Shown here piece by piece: positions 9,565-19,807 of a DNA stretch of 64,000 nt. Made by a program: the position numbers and the translations under genes. A model generated the notes under the pieces. The model had not been told where the DNA came from. It was given only the letters and a program-made list of their open reading frames with translations, and did not search any database. Within the stretch, counting starts at the first letter, position 1, and each line of letters opens with the position of its first letter. Location of the stretch: NCBI GenBank assembly GCA_030144725.1, contig JASKMD010000027.1, positions 2,838,842-2,902,841 of the forward strand. Reading direction: 5' to 3'. This DNA comes from Haematococcus lacustris. Taxonomy: Eukaryota > Chlorophyta > Chlorophyceae > Chlamydomonadales > Haematococcaceae.

Positions 9565-10438
9565 GCCAGCTCTGCTTGAGCTCATGTCCATGCGTACCCA
9601 CATCGATGCCATTGACGGCGTGGACGTGCTTGACTTTGCACAGCGGCTGCCAGAGCTACGCAAGGAAGTGCGGCGTGAGGAGGCAGCAGCAGCTATGGCC
9701 CGACGGATAGCAAAGGCGGAGATGAAAGCAGCAGCAGCAACTCATAGAGTGGGACAGGTGGTGGTTGATGTGGGGGACCATGAGGGGCAGCATAGACTGT
9801 CTGCAGCATATGCTCTGACCTATGATGGGCGCGACTACAGCCACACCACTGTCGAGGAGGCTGAGAAGCTATCTGTCAGGGAGCTGCAAGCTTACCTTCG
9901 CTTCCACCAGCAGGAGCTTATGAAGGGGTGGCTGAAGCCCAAGCTGAAGGGTCTTGTCATGGCCCATATCTGCAACACAGTAGCCGCCCTGCATGGCGAT
10001 GAGCTGGAGGCAGCAACAGGTGCCGGTGCTGGTGCCGCCCCTGACCTGCCCCCCCCTCCTGTTGCCCCCCCCTGGCAGGAGCTGGCAGCTGGTGCTGGTG
10101 CTGCCCCTGGGCTGCCCCCCCCTCCTGCTGCACCCCCCTGGCAGCAGCAGGCAGCTGGTGCTGGTGCTGCCCCTGACCTGCCCCCCCCTCCAGCTGCACC
10201 CCCCTGGCAGCAGCAGGCAGCTGGTGCTGGTGCTGCCCCTGGGCTGCCCCCCCCTCCTGCTGAGCAGCAGGGGTCAGGGGTCAGGGCGGAGCTGGACACC
10301 AGCTCGACACGCAAGCGGAGGGCGGGCGGGAGGGACCGGACCCAACAAGTCGAGCAAGGTGACGTAGGTCACCCCGGCCATTGGCCATGCCAATCCGTGA
10401 CAGGCCTGCGCATCGCACCACGCGCTAGTGAAGGGTAG
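9565..10438 (+). pseudogene. Duplicated 3' fragment of the coiled-coil gene
   Basis: Equivalent to 2239-2980, lacking the first ~316 codons. The open frame through it starts earlier, in LTR sequence at 9374, which is fortuitous. It carries four of the 22-residue APPWQ/LPPPP units instead of two; this is the 132-bp length difference between units A and B. Its last 23 codons come from the duplicated transposon TIR. Probably not expressed as a functional protein. Confidence 0.8.
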
Positions 10439-10518
10439 CTGAGACTATCGCGGTAAGTCACGCGCGCTAAAACTCGCGTTTTAGACTGAAGCCTTGTACT
10501 TGATCACCGCCCGCCATT
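10367..10518 (+). repeat. Duplicated left TIR in unit B
   Basis: A copy of 2909-3060 at offset +7458, carried along by the tandem duplication. It again interrupts a copy of the coiled-coil frame. Confidence 0.8.
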
Positions 10519-10889
10519 CCCGCGGACTGTGAACATGGTCGCTCGCTGCAGCCTGGGGCTCAACGGGGTGCCACCGTACGTGGGTCGCAGGTCGAAGCGC
10601 AAGATTCCCTGGGTTGGGTCGGGAACCCTCATGGCACCTTCCTGACACCTGGTGCGGGCCCTTCTGACACCTGAGCCGGGACCTGCCTGACCCTGCCTCC
10701 AAGCAAGCAGATCATCTCACTGAGGTGTCAGCAGCACCGTGCGTGGACTTTGTTTCACTACCGTGCACTCCGCTGAAGTCTTGACCCCATAATTTTGAGG
10801 CATTTGTCAAGACCATCAACTATTTGGCCAGTGGTCCTTTTTACGTGCTTCCACCTGTGTCGGATAGCTAGGCGGGCCTATATTCCGGG

Positions 10890-11165
10890 ATGCTCTCGCA
10901 GGCATGCTCCATCACCTTGTGTGGTACATACAATGACAAAATGTGGCAGTGGGTGAAAATGGCATGGGGCTATCTCATCACAGGGGGCGATTGGCTCCGT
11001 TCTTGGGAGCATCCCCGATGGGCTGGACCGTGTTTTGTCGCAAGGCTCCCTAATCGCAGCGTTTTTCGCACTCTGCGCGAAGCTGATACCGAAAATGCGA
11101 TGAGCCCTCCTGGACCCCGACGGCGCGCTGGCCTGGCACACCTTAAAGCGATACGTGTCAAGCTT
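10890..11165 (+). CDS. DNA-transposon gene, exon 1 (copy B)
   Basis: A copy of 3432-3707 with one Ala-to-Val change near its end and the same GTAAG donor. It is the copy nearest exon 2 at 17,043-17,432. Joining the two would require removal of a 5.9-kb intron that contains Copia B. The spliced product would be 221 aa, in phase throughout. Confidence 0.5.
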
Positions 11166-11199
11166 GTAAGTAGTGGCAGTGGCAGTGCCGGAAACCTCC

Positions 11200-11459
11200 T
11201 GTTAAGATTGCACGGGCAGACGACGACACCAGTTCAGGGTTTTACACAGATCTGCCAGAACAAGCTGGCGCAAGGAACGCGCCTACCTGTTAAGATTGCA
11301 CGGGCAGACGACGACACCAGTTCAGGGTGCCGTTCTATGCCTGGCAACTGCTCTATATCAAGCAGTCACACTCGTACACTCTTCGGCTAGGCCGCTGGCA
11401 CGCGCCCTACTATCCCGGTGCTCCAAAACAACTGCACCGGGAGGGCAAGCTTTCCAACA
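11200..11459 (-). repeat. Copia B 3' LTR
   Basis: 260 bp, TGTT...AACA, copy of 3742-4001 with the same internal ~41-bp duplication. Confidence 0.92.
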
Positions 11460-11667
11460 CTCCCACTCAGTGACCTAGCCAAGAGTTTGACCAGGTCTGC
11501 GTTCAACTGCGAAGCTCCAAACAACTGCTTGACAAATCAACGGCTGTTTAACAGGCATACAAACCTGTGCCTTGTGCAACTGCATGAAGCTACAAACATC
11601 CCAGTCCTAAGATAACACACAGGCTGGGTACAGCAGGCTGTTTTCAGGCAGGCATGCCTGTGCCTGC

Positions 11668-13167
11668 TCATGGGCTGAAAACTCCACACCCTTGCTTCCC
11701 AGCGTTAAACTTGACTGTTGCCAGGGGCTTGGTAAATATGTCTGCCAGCATGCTGTCAGTGTGGCAGTAGCTGAATGCAACCTCGCCTCTGGCGATGCGC
11801 TCTCTAACAAAGTGGTGATGCACATCAATGTGCTTGGCACGTGCAGTTGCCATGGGATTGTGGAGCAGTTGCAGCGCTGCTTGATTGTCACAGCTCATCT
11901 GCACACACCTTGCTTCCAGCTGCAAATCTCTCATCAGCTTTCGCAGCCACAGGGCTTCCTTGGTTGCACTGGAGGCTGCCATGTATTCGGCTTCAGCTGT
12001 AGACATAGCCACAGTAGGCTGTAGTCTGCTGGACCAGCTGATTGCTCCACCATTCAAGGTAAAGAGGTAGCCTGTGGTGCTTCTGGCTGTGTCCTTGTCA
12101 CCAGCATAGTCTGCATCAGTAAATCCCTGCAGGCCTGTAACTCCACCAAAAAGTAGTCCTTGCTCAGATGTCCCCTTGAGGTAACACAGGACAGTGCAGG
12201 CGGCAGCCCAATGCTGCTTGGTGGGGGCAGACATGTGCCTAGCCAGGGCACCCACAGAGAATGCTATGTCAGGCCGTGTGCAGCATGACAAGTACAGCAG
12301 GCTTCCTACTAAGGCACTATAGTGGTGCACAGATGTGTCCAGCGCATCCCCTTCCCTGACTAACTTGACTGCTGCAGCCATGGGAAGAGTCTTGCTGTGT
12401 GCATTAGACATGCTGTGCGTGGTGACCAGCTCATGGATGAGCTTTTGCTGGCTGATCAGGATTGTGCCCTCAGCTCTGTCCCTAACAATCTGCATGCCCA
12501 GAAAACACCTTGCCTCTCCCAGGTCCTTCAGTTTGAACACTGAGGAGAGCTTCTGCTTGACATATGCCAGGCCTGTGGTGTCCCCCTGCTGTGTGCACAG
12601 GAGGCAATCATCCACGTAGACCAGCAGGTAGACTGTGCCTGATGGTAGGTGCAGAGTAAACAAAGCAGGATCAGCCTCAGATGACTTGAAGTTCATGGCA
12701 AGAAGCTCTTCGCAAAGCCTATCATGCCATGCCCTGGGTGCCTGCCTCAGACCATACAGGGCCTTATGCAGACGACAGACAGTGTTACTGTTGCCCTCCC
12801 TGAAGCCCTCTGGCTGCTGGACATAGATGACCTCATGCTCTTCAAGCACTCCATTCAGAAAAGCAGTCTCAAAGTCCAGCTGGTGCACTTCCATGTTCTC
12901 TGCTGCTGCCTTTGCCAGCAGGGCCCTCAGTGTGGTGTGCTTGCTGACAGGAGCATACACATCTCCTACATCCACACCTGATTGTTGAAAGTACCCCTTA
13001 GCCACTAGCCTGGCCTTGTACCGCTCGACATTCCCTGCGGCATCACGCTTCACTTTTAGTACCCACTTTGTAGGCAGGACACGTGCATTTGCAGGACGCT
13101 CTTCAAGTGACCATGTTTGGTTAGAGTGCAGGGAAGCCAACTCAGCATTCATGGCCTCAATCCACAT
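11668..13167 (-). pseudogene. Copia B reverse transcriptase-RNase H part (499 codons)
   Basis: The 3' portion downstream of the nonsense codon, in the same frame: RT with YVDD and RNase H with STAEAEY and TKPLA. The ATG at 13,165-13,167 is an internal Met of the original polyprotein, two codons after the TAG. Without read-through there is no obvious way to express it from the LTR transcript. Nearly identical to residues 1151-1649 of copy A. Confidence 0.9.
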
Positions 13168-13173
13168 GTCTGC

Positions 13174-13852
13174 CTAAGGGCTGGCCAGTGCTTCTGCCAC
13201 AGTGGGTGTGTCATTGACAGGAGAGTCTGACACAGTCATGGCACACAGATCAGGCTGCCTGAGCTTCAGTGGCAGGCGTCGTTCTCTGGGTGGGTTGCGC
13301 CGTGCCAAGGGTGCAGCAGGTGCTTCAGGTGAGGCAGGCCGTGAGTCAGGTGCAGCAGGCATGGGCTCAGAGGGGTGCACTGCTGGTGCTGCTGGTCCTG
13401 CTGCTGCTGGTGCTGGGATCAGAGAAACACGGCGCGCAGGCTGTGCCAAACCAGGTGCTCCTGGTCTGGCTGCTGCTGCTGCTGGTCTTGCTGCTGTCGG
13501 TGCAGCAGCTGATGCTGATGGTCTGACTGCTGCTGGTGCTGCAGCTGATATTGCTGTTTGTGCTGCTGGTCTCTCTGCTTCTGGTGCTGTTGCTGGTGCG
13601 ACTGGCTGTGCTCCCACTGTCTCCCTGGCTAGAGGCATGGGTCGAAGGCTAAACCTGCCTATTCCAGGCCTGGGTAGTCTGCTGATAAGCTCTAGTTGCT
13701 GTTGCTGCCACATGTGGGAACCTGGTTCGTATCTGGCAGTAAGACTGATCTGCTCTGGCTCACTGAGTGGAGAGTCAGGTCTGCTGCTGTCCTCCTGTGC
13801 CTCAATTCTTTGCAAGGGTCTGGACTGTGGTTGCTGTGCACTACTGCCTGGC

Positions 13853-13892
<40 letters not shown>

Positions 13893-16617
13893 CACTGTCG
13901 TCAGAGCCACTGCTGCTGGTCTGTTGCAGACTGTTGCCCCCCTCAGCAGGGGCTACTGGCTCAGAGGAGGACGAAGGGCTGGGTGGGAGGGGTAACAGAA
14001 ACACAGGCTGGGCTGGCTGTTCATGCTGGCGGGAAGGTTGCAGGACTGACAGCTCGTCAAACACTATGTCTTTACTGCAGGTCTCTCTGCCGTCAACCAC
14101 AACCAGATAGGCTTTGGAGCCAGGCTGGTAGCCAACGAATATGCCTTCGACTGATTTGGGCTGTAGCTTGCTGCGCTTCTGGTCAGGCACATGGAGCCAT
14201 ACCCTGCATCCAAACACCCTGAGTCCTGACAGGTCAGGTTTGACACCATAGAAGGCTTCCCAGGGTGTGAGTGGCTGACCTGACACAGGTAGAAGGCATC
14301 TGGTGTAGTTGGCATACTTGACTGCATGAGCCCAAAAGCCGAGAGAGATATCAGCAGCATGGAGTATGCTGCGTGCCTTCTCAAAGATTGTTCTGTTTAG
14401 GCGCTCAGCTGCACCGTTCTGCTGGGGGCTGTAGGGTGCTGAGTGCTGGTGCAAAATGCCTTTGCTGCTGCAGTACTCTGTCATACGGCTGTTGACATAC
14501 TCTGTTCCATTGTCTGTGCGGATGGCTTTGCAGCGGAAGCCAGATTGAGTCTCCAGCTGTTCTATCACAGTCTTAACCACGTCTGGGACTTGCGACTTGC
14601 TGCTGATGGGCACACACACAGACAGCTTGGTGTGCTCGTCAAGGAAGGTAGCTACATAGAGGCTGCCATCCCTGGCCCTTGCATGCATGGGACCACAGAC
14701 ATCCATGTGGATCAGACCAAGGGGCGCTGTCACTGGGGCTGCATTTGGGGGTGGGTTTGCAAAGGCGACATTCTTGTGCTGCTTGCCTTTGACACAGCCC
14801 ACACACACGGCTGGATCAGAGGCAGCTGCCCGAAACTGTGATGATGTAACAGGAACACCTGTCACCATGCCTTCTGACTGCATGCGAGATAGAGCAGCAT
14901 AGGAAGCATGGCACAGGCGCTGGTGCCACACCTTGGGGGAGTTGGATGTTCCACTGTTGGCGGAGGGCGCAGCAGTGTTTGTCAGAGGCTCCAGCCGCAC
15001 CCGGTTGTCTGGCTGTAGGGTTGACTGCTGGACGCCGTACAGCTTCTCAGGCTCAGAGTCTGTATCTGGGCCATCAGGCATAGGGACAGCAGCCAGGATG
15101 TAGGAGTTCCTGATCTTGTGAGCATTGACTCTGAACATGTTGCCAAACTGGTTGCTGCTGATCTGGCACAGATCTTCACGGAATAGAAAGCTGCTGCCTT
15201 CTGCAGTTGCTGCTGCCACTGAGATGAAGTTCTCCTTGCTGTCAGGCACATACAGGGCATGGCTGAGGAACCAGGAGCCTCGCTTGGTGCTGAGAAATAC
15301 ACTGCCAGCTCCAACTGCCCAGACCCTGTGACCTGCAGCTGCCAGCTTCACTGGCCTGTGCTTGTCAGGTGCAAAGGCTGTGTAGTCATAGAAGAACTGA
15401 ATGTCCTTCAGGATATGCTGGGATGCACCTGAGTCAATGAAAAAGGGGCTGTACAAGTCGCTGTTGAAGTTCATTCTGGGCTGCACCATCTGCATGAGGA
15501 CATCATCAAGGTCATCATCATCATCATCATCAGCAGTGGCAGTGAACAGGGAGGCACCCCTGCTTGGGCTCTGAGCTGCTGCCCTGCCAGGAGTTTGGGT
15601 CCTGCCTCTGCTTGGGCTGGATGGCCTGGCTGGGCTGGAGCTTCTGCCTGGGCTGGGCCTTCTGCCAGGGCTGCTGGGTCTGGCAGGGTTGCTGAACAGG
15701 GTCTTCATGCGGTTGCGCTGATCCCTGTCAAAGATGAAGCACTCTGACATGATGTGACCTGGCTTGGCACAGTAGTTGCAGGTCAGGTGAGCATGTGAGC
15801 TAGCATCCCTGGTGGACCTGTCAGGAGACTGAGCCCTGGTCTGCTGTTCACGATGCTGCTGAGGGGCCCTGCTTCTGCCCCTGCCCCCCTGACCGCTAGA
15901 GCTCCCAGCCCCCCTGTGCTCAGAGGAGGAGGAGTACGACCAGAGTGTGGATGAGGAGGTGCTGAGCTGCTGCTGCATCTGCTTGCTGAGTAGGTCTGCC
16001 TCTTTCTGCAGCAGCACACGCTTGATGCGCTCAACAGTCAGGTCTGCGCTGGTCTGATCATAGCGCAGTCTCTCGACAGTGCCCTCATACTCAGGCGGCA
16101 GGGCTGCCAGAATGGCCAGCACCACTGTGGACTCAGAAGTTTCGCAGCTGCATGCCTCAAGCTCTGTTAGCAGCTGCTGCAAACGCGCATAGAAGCGCGC
16201 TACTGATTCGCCGGGTTCCATGCGCAGGAGGCTGAGTTGCAGCTGCAGCTGCGACTGTCGCGCGACTGACGATTGGGTGAACTGGGATTCGAGGGTTTCC
16301 CAGGCGTCCTGCGCTGAGTCTGCGTTCTTGACAGTGAAGATGTGGAGATTGGAGACGTGCCGCTGAATGAAGGCTTTGGCTTTCCGATCCTGGGCTGTTT
16401 CTGCGCGAAAGCGAGTTAGGTCAGCATTGTAGGCAGCCTGCTCCTGCTGAGTGGCGTTGGCTGCTGGCGCAGTGGGTGAGGGGGCGACGCCGTCGGCGAC
16501 GACGGACCAGAGGCCTGCTTCGATCAGCAGGCCCTCAGTCCGAATGCTCCAGATCGGCCAGTTATCATCATCGAGAATAGTCGGCTGATTGCCAGAAAGC
16601 GAGGGATTAGTTGCCAT
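13174..16617 (-). pseudogene. Copia B gag-protease-integrase part (1,147 codons)
   Basis: The 5' portion of gag-pol: zinc knuckle, DSGA protease, HHCC motif and a complete integrase D-D-E core including IHMDVCGPM, which copy A lacks. It ends at a premature TAG that replaces a Gln codon present in copy A, within the linker before reverse transcriptase. Few amino-acid differences from A are visible (for example Asn for Tyr at residue 19 and Leu for Gln in the gag helix region). A truncated Gag-PR-IN product could still be made, but no RT. Confidence 0.9.
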
Positions 16618-16704
16618 CGCTAGTCGACTCGGCTGTCAACCACACGAACCCTAGCCAGCAACTTACTGGCGTCTTAACACGCGTCAGCGCGTGGGCCCAT
16701 AACC

Positions 16705-16964
16705 TGTTAAGATTGCACGGGCAGACGACGACACCAGTTCAGGGTTTTACACAGATCTGCCAGAACAAGCTGGCGCAAGGAACGCGCCTACCTGTTAAGA
16801 TTGCACGGGCAGACGACGACACCAGTTCAGGGTGCCGTTCTATGCCTGGCAACTGCTCTATATCAAGCAGTCACACTCGTACACTCTTCGGCTAGGCCGC
16901 TGGCACGCGCCTTACTATCCCGGTGCTCCAAAACAACTGCACCGGGAGGGCAAGCTTTCCAACA
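16705..16964 (-). repeat. Copia B 5' LTR
   Basis: 260 bp, copy of 9247-9506; a single base differs by eye. The half-tRNA primer-binding site GGGCCCATAACC (16,693-16,704) adjoins it. Confidence 0.92.
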
Positions 16965-17042
16965 CCTCCATTGTGGCGGGAACCCCCATTGTGGCGGGAA
17001 CAAATACCTTAACATCATGCTCCTCCATCCTACACCCTGCAG

Positions 17043-17432
17043 AGCCCTACCGAGCTGCCAGCCCTTGAAACAGCCCTTGCAACACCACAGCAGTCAAGCG
17101 GCAATGCCAGCACATGCTGGGGCCATAAGCGCCCACGCACCTGCCTTGGCCGGGGCGCCCAGCAGCAGCTAAGCATGGACCAGCAGCTGCTGCGGGATGC
17201 CCAGCACCAGCTGGCTCAGGACCAGCAGCAGCTGCAGGATGCCCAGCACCAGCTGAGCCTGAATCAGCATGAGCTGCAGGGTGCCCAGCACCAGCTGGCT
17301 GTGGACATGCATTACATCTTAACATGCATTACATTTTACAGGGCTGACATCTTGGAACATCTGAGGTGGGAGCAAGAGATGGAGGAGGATCAGTTGGCTG
17401 AAGTGGGGGTTGACGAGGCAGATGACATGTAA
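17043..17432 (+). CDS. DNA-transposon gene, exon 2, Gln-rich coiled coil
   Basis: An open frame in phase 0 after a CTGCAG acceptor, ending at the stop at 17,430-17,432. It encodes about 129 residues. After a Pro/Thr-rich start it has three ~15-residue repeats built on QLQDAQHQL, predicted to be coiled coil, and then an acidic tail (EQEMEEDQLAEVGVDEADD). DNA repeats of the ACATGCATTACA type at 17,306-17,337 could hide a tiny intron, but the frame is open through them. No catalytic motif is visible; this may be the gene of a non-autonomous element. Confidence 0.45.
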   Translation, partial: SPTELPALETALATPQQSSGNASTCWGHKRPRTCLGRGAQQQLSMDQQLLRDAQHQLAQDQQQLQDAQHQLSLNQHELQGAQHQLAVDMHYILTCITFYRADILEHLRWEQEMEEDQLAEVGVDEADDM

Positions 17433-17755
17433 GGCCAAGCACCCTCGATTGACACCACCAGCAGCAAGTGAGCAAGTATAGCACGAACTGAGCCGATAAT
17501 GCCGATTAAGCCAATGGCCAAAAAATTGACAGTGCCATGCGCCCAACTTGCACAGTTTCAGCTAAGCGTGGCGTGACTCAGTCTCGTGGTGTAATGACAT
17601 GGCTCGGTAGCATGGCGCACTGCGATGGCCTACTCCGCAGTACTGCGAGGCTGCCTCCATGGTGCGAACTTTGCTACGGACGCCACGAAGCGCCTCGCCA
17701 CCCTGCTCTTGTAGGTGGGTCGCTGCTTGTTTGCGCTATCTCAAGTTTCGACCTG

Positions 17756-17906
17756 GTGGCGGGCGGTGTACTGGGACAAGGCTTCAGTCTAAAACGCGAG
17801 TTTTAGCGCGCGCGAGTTACCGCGATAGCCTTCGCTATCCTCCACTAGGGCGTGGTGCGATGCGCAGGCCTGTCACGGATTGGCATGGCCAATGGCCGGG
17901 GTGACC
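17756..17906 (-). repeat. Right terminal inverted repeat of the DNA transposon
   Basis: The reverse complement matches 2909-3060, beginning GGTCACCCCGGCCATTGGCC at its outer edge. Small differences cluster around 17,815-17,850. It is followed directly by CGTA (17,907-17,910). Confidence 0.8.
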
Positions 17907-17910
17907 CGTA

Positions 17911-18084
17911 GCAATGGCCTACACACCTTGTGTGGCCTCACAGAGTGGCCAGGTAGTAGGTACTACTCACGAAGCGGTCAAGCAATGCAGCAGCGTTGTA
18001 TACTTCCGAGCATGGGTGGAGGGGCGTCGTTACATCGGTTTGGCGTGCCATGTGCATTGTTTTGACTGCGGCGACTGTCCCTGA
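17911..18084 (+). pseudogene. Displaced 3' end of the coiled-coil gene
   Basis: Directly after the right transposon flank (CGTA, 17,907-17,910), a frame continues in the same phase as codon 540 of the gene at 1289. It runs 57 codons to a TGA at 18,082-18,084. The encoded end is Cys/His-rich (CHVHCFDCGDCP) and has a hydrophobic patch VVYFRAWVEGRRYIGLA. Joined computationally, the pre-insertion gene would be about 597 aa. The open frame and phase support the reconstruction, but 57 codons is short enough for chance. Confidence 0.45.
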
Positions 18085-19279
18085 CTGTTTGCAGAGGCTA
18101 CTGGGCCACGTCGGTCGCGGCGGTCGGTCGCGGCGAGGCCCGCATGAGCAAAACTGGCATGCATTTGAATGTCAAGATTTGAGCCGCCTTAGCACTCAGC
18201 ACACTGCACAATATTTAATGTTACAAGCTGCACCGCATAGCTGACAGAGTCCTCTATCCAGGGATGTGCGAATCATAAATAGAAACCACGTGGCTGAGAC
18301 GCGGCGTCGTTTTGATTACCAGGGGTCGGTTTCCGATCATTTCCAGCCATTTTTTGAAAGTTGGGGTCGCCTGACCCACAGGTCAATACCTCGACATGTC
18401 TTGCATGGACGTCTCGACATGAGCGTATGGTGACCTTGTCTCTACTCAACACCAGTACAACATATGTACATGTCTTACCAAGACTTTCAGGCGCTCCCAA
18501 CATGGAGGTGGCAATGGGGGTAGCTCCCCAAAAGCTTCTCATCTCGCTCATTACGTTCATTTACCAATGTTGCAGCGGCTCTCACCCGGAGCTAGTCGTC
18601 TTACACCCAGATACACCACATGCAGGCAGAGGCATTCCGCGATGGGTTTGCGTCACGGCGGGAGTCGCGCACGCGTTGAGCGTGGTGTTGCGTGCAGATG
18701 CACGTCGCCCGAAGGTCCCCGCAGCCTGCTGCGCGCCATCAAGGTCAGGTACCGGGGTCGTATCAGCAGCGACAGCTGGTTGTACAGAAACGTCGTTACC
18801 AGGTGGATTTTGATAGCAGAGCCGAGCAGGCTGTGCCTACGAATGCTATGGCCGGCAGGGGCAAGCGCGGGAAGTGTGCAGCATTGTAAGCAGAGTGATG
18901 ACGCCTCAACAAGCGGTGAGAGCAGGGGCACGTGCGCTTGTGTAATGCCTGTGTGTGCAAGGCCGGGCATCACGCTGCTGTAGTACGCTAGACATACTCA
19001 TCTAAGCACACACATGATGTGCGTGCCCACATGGACCCAAGGTTGTTGGGTGTGTGGATATAGTCCTGTTTTGCTCATGATACAGAGAGGAGCCAATAGA
19101 GTAGCATCAGGAGCAGCAGCAACAGCAGGAACAGCGATAGCAACAGTTGCGCACGGGGCACAAGGCAGCAGCGGAAGCATTTGCAGCGGCAGGGGCAGGA
19201 GTGTCGGCTCGATGTGTAATGTGCAGTGTGTTGTCATTACCACAAATGCCACATCATCAGCATCATTATCATCATCATT

Positions 19280-19320
<41 letters not shown>

Positions 19321-19551
19321 ATCGATAGTCATAGGTGTAATGACAGTCACAGGTGTGATGATGATGTGACGACGTGGTGATTATCACTAATGGTCATGGG
19401 TGCCTGGTCGATCTTGAGTGCCTGGTCAACCTCTCTTTTCCCTTTTGCTGGGGCACACTGTCTCTGGAACAGCGCGGGATCCACAGGGGCTCCATAGGGG
19501 AAGGGCAGTGATCCAACAAGTGTTGGTGTTCATACTCCCTCTTGCCCGCAG
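18085..19551. other. Intergenic, no certain gene
   Basis: Overlapping open frames occur on both strands at 18,361-18,983, none with a recognisable domain. One frame ending at TAA 18,889 has a basic C-terminal flavour (QKRRYQVDFDSRAEQAVP) and could be a real last exon, but I cannot link it to anything. A CAT/ATC trinucleotide array lies at about 19,250-19,321. Confidence 0.4.
19250..19321. repeat. (CAT)n trinucleotide array
   Basis: About 70 bp of ATCATC repeats with two interruptions near the left end. It would encode poly-Ser or poly-His, or on the other strand poly-Asp; no gene context supports coding. Confidence 0.9.
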
Positions 19552-19807
19552 TATGATGTGGCGGACCTGGTGCTGATGGCTGGCTCAACCCTGGTGAGAT
19601 GGTTAGGGTTAGGGTTGGGGTCGGAGTCAGGCTTAGGATTCGTGATGGCTGGTGGCTCAGGAGCTGATGGTAGTGATGGCTGGAGAGGAATTGGCGCGAC
19701 ATGGCATGGTGCAGGTGTTTGTGTGGATTGCCGCCATCATGTACCGCATGTACTACGTGGCGTACGAGGCCCTGGGGCTGGTAACCATCGGAGAGTATTT
19801 GTCATGA
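19552..19807 (+). CDS. Last two exons of a possible membrane protein
   Basis: Inferred from splice signals. Exon 19,552-19,593 (14 codons, YDVADLVLMAGSTL) has a CCGCAG acceptor and a GTGAGA donor, phase 0. Exon 19,715-19,807 follows a GTGCAG acceptor and encodes 30 residues, VFVWIAAIMYRMYYVAYEAL and then GLVTIGEYLS, ending at TGA. The first part looks like a transmembrane helix. I do not recognise the family and could not find upstream exons in 17.9-19.5 kb. A TTAGGGTTAGGG tract sits in the small intron (about 19,602-19,615). Confidence 0.35.

Larger units (their letters stand above)
11200..16964 (-). mobile_element. Ty1/Copia LTR retrotransposon B (nonsense mutation)
   Basis: The duplicate of element A at offset +7458, with the same CCTCC flanks (11,195-11,199 and 16,965-16,969). 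LTRs are 11,200-11,459 and 16,705-16,964; the latter has one C-to-T difference (about 16,911). The primer-binding site is at 16,693-16,704. The integrase core is complete here, but a CAG-to-TAG change at 13,174-13,176 splits gag-pol between integrase and reverse transcriptase. Confidence 0.95.
9565..17014. repeat. Tandem segmental duplication, unit B
   Basis: The second copy of the duplicated block. It begins in mid-codon sequence of the coiled-coil gene, with no start of its own, repeats the left transposon end and contains Copia element B. Homology to unit A ends at 17,014, after which single-copy transposon sequence continues. Divergence from unit A is limited to scattered single-base changes, a 66-bp repeat expansion and one 39-bp replacement in A, so the duplication is young. 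Confidence 0.9.
2909..17906. mobile_element. TIR DNA transposon, unclassified, host to nested Copia
   Basis: Bounded by ~150-bp inverted repeats: left arm 2909-3060, right arm 17,756-17,906, roughly 90% identical by eye. The outer termini read GGTCACCCCGGCC and its complement. The flanks are CGTA at 2905-2908 and CGTA at 17,907-17,910, a candidate 4-bp target site duplication. Removing the element and one CGTA restores an open frame across the junction. Each arm contains a near-palindrome, GCTAAAACTCGCGTTTTAG. Without the Copia element and the tandem duplication the element would be only about 1.8 kb, with one small two-exon gene. Four-base duplications occur in several eukaryotic superfamilies (for example Sola, Ginger, Academ), but I see no transposase to assign it. 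Confidence 0.75.

Noticed and set aside
9374..10438. A 354-aa gene starting in the LTR
   Set aside because: The start lies in Copia LTR sequence; the rest is the duplicated fragment of the coiled-coil gene, so the fusion is fortuitous.
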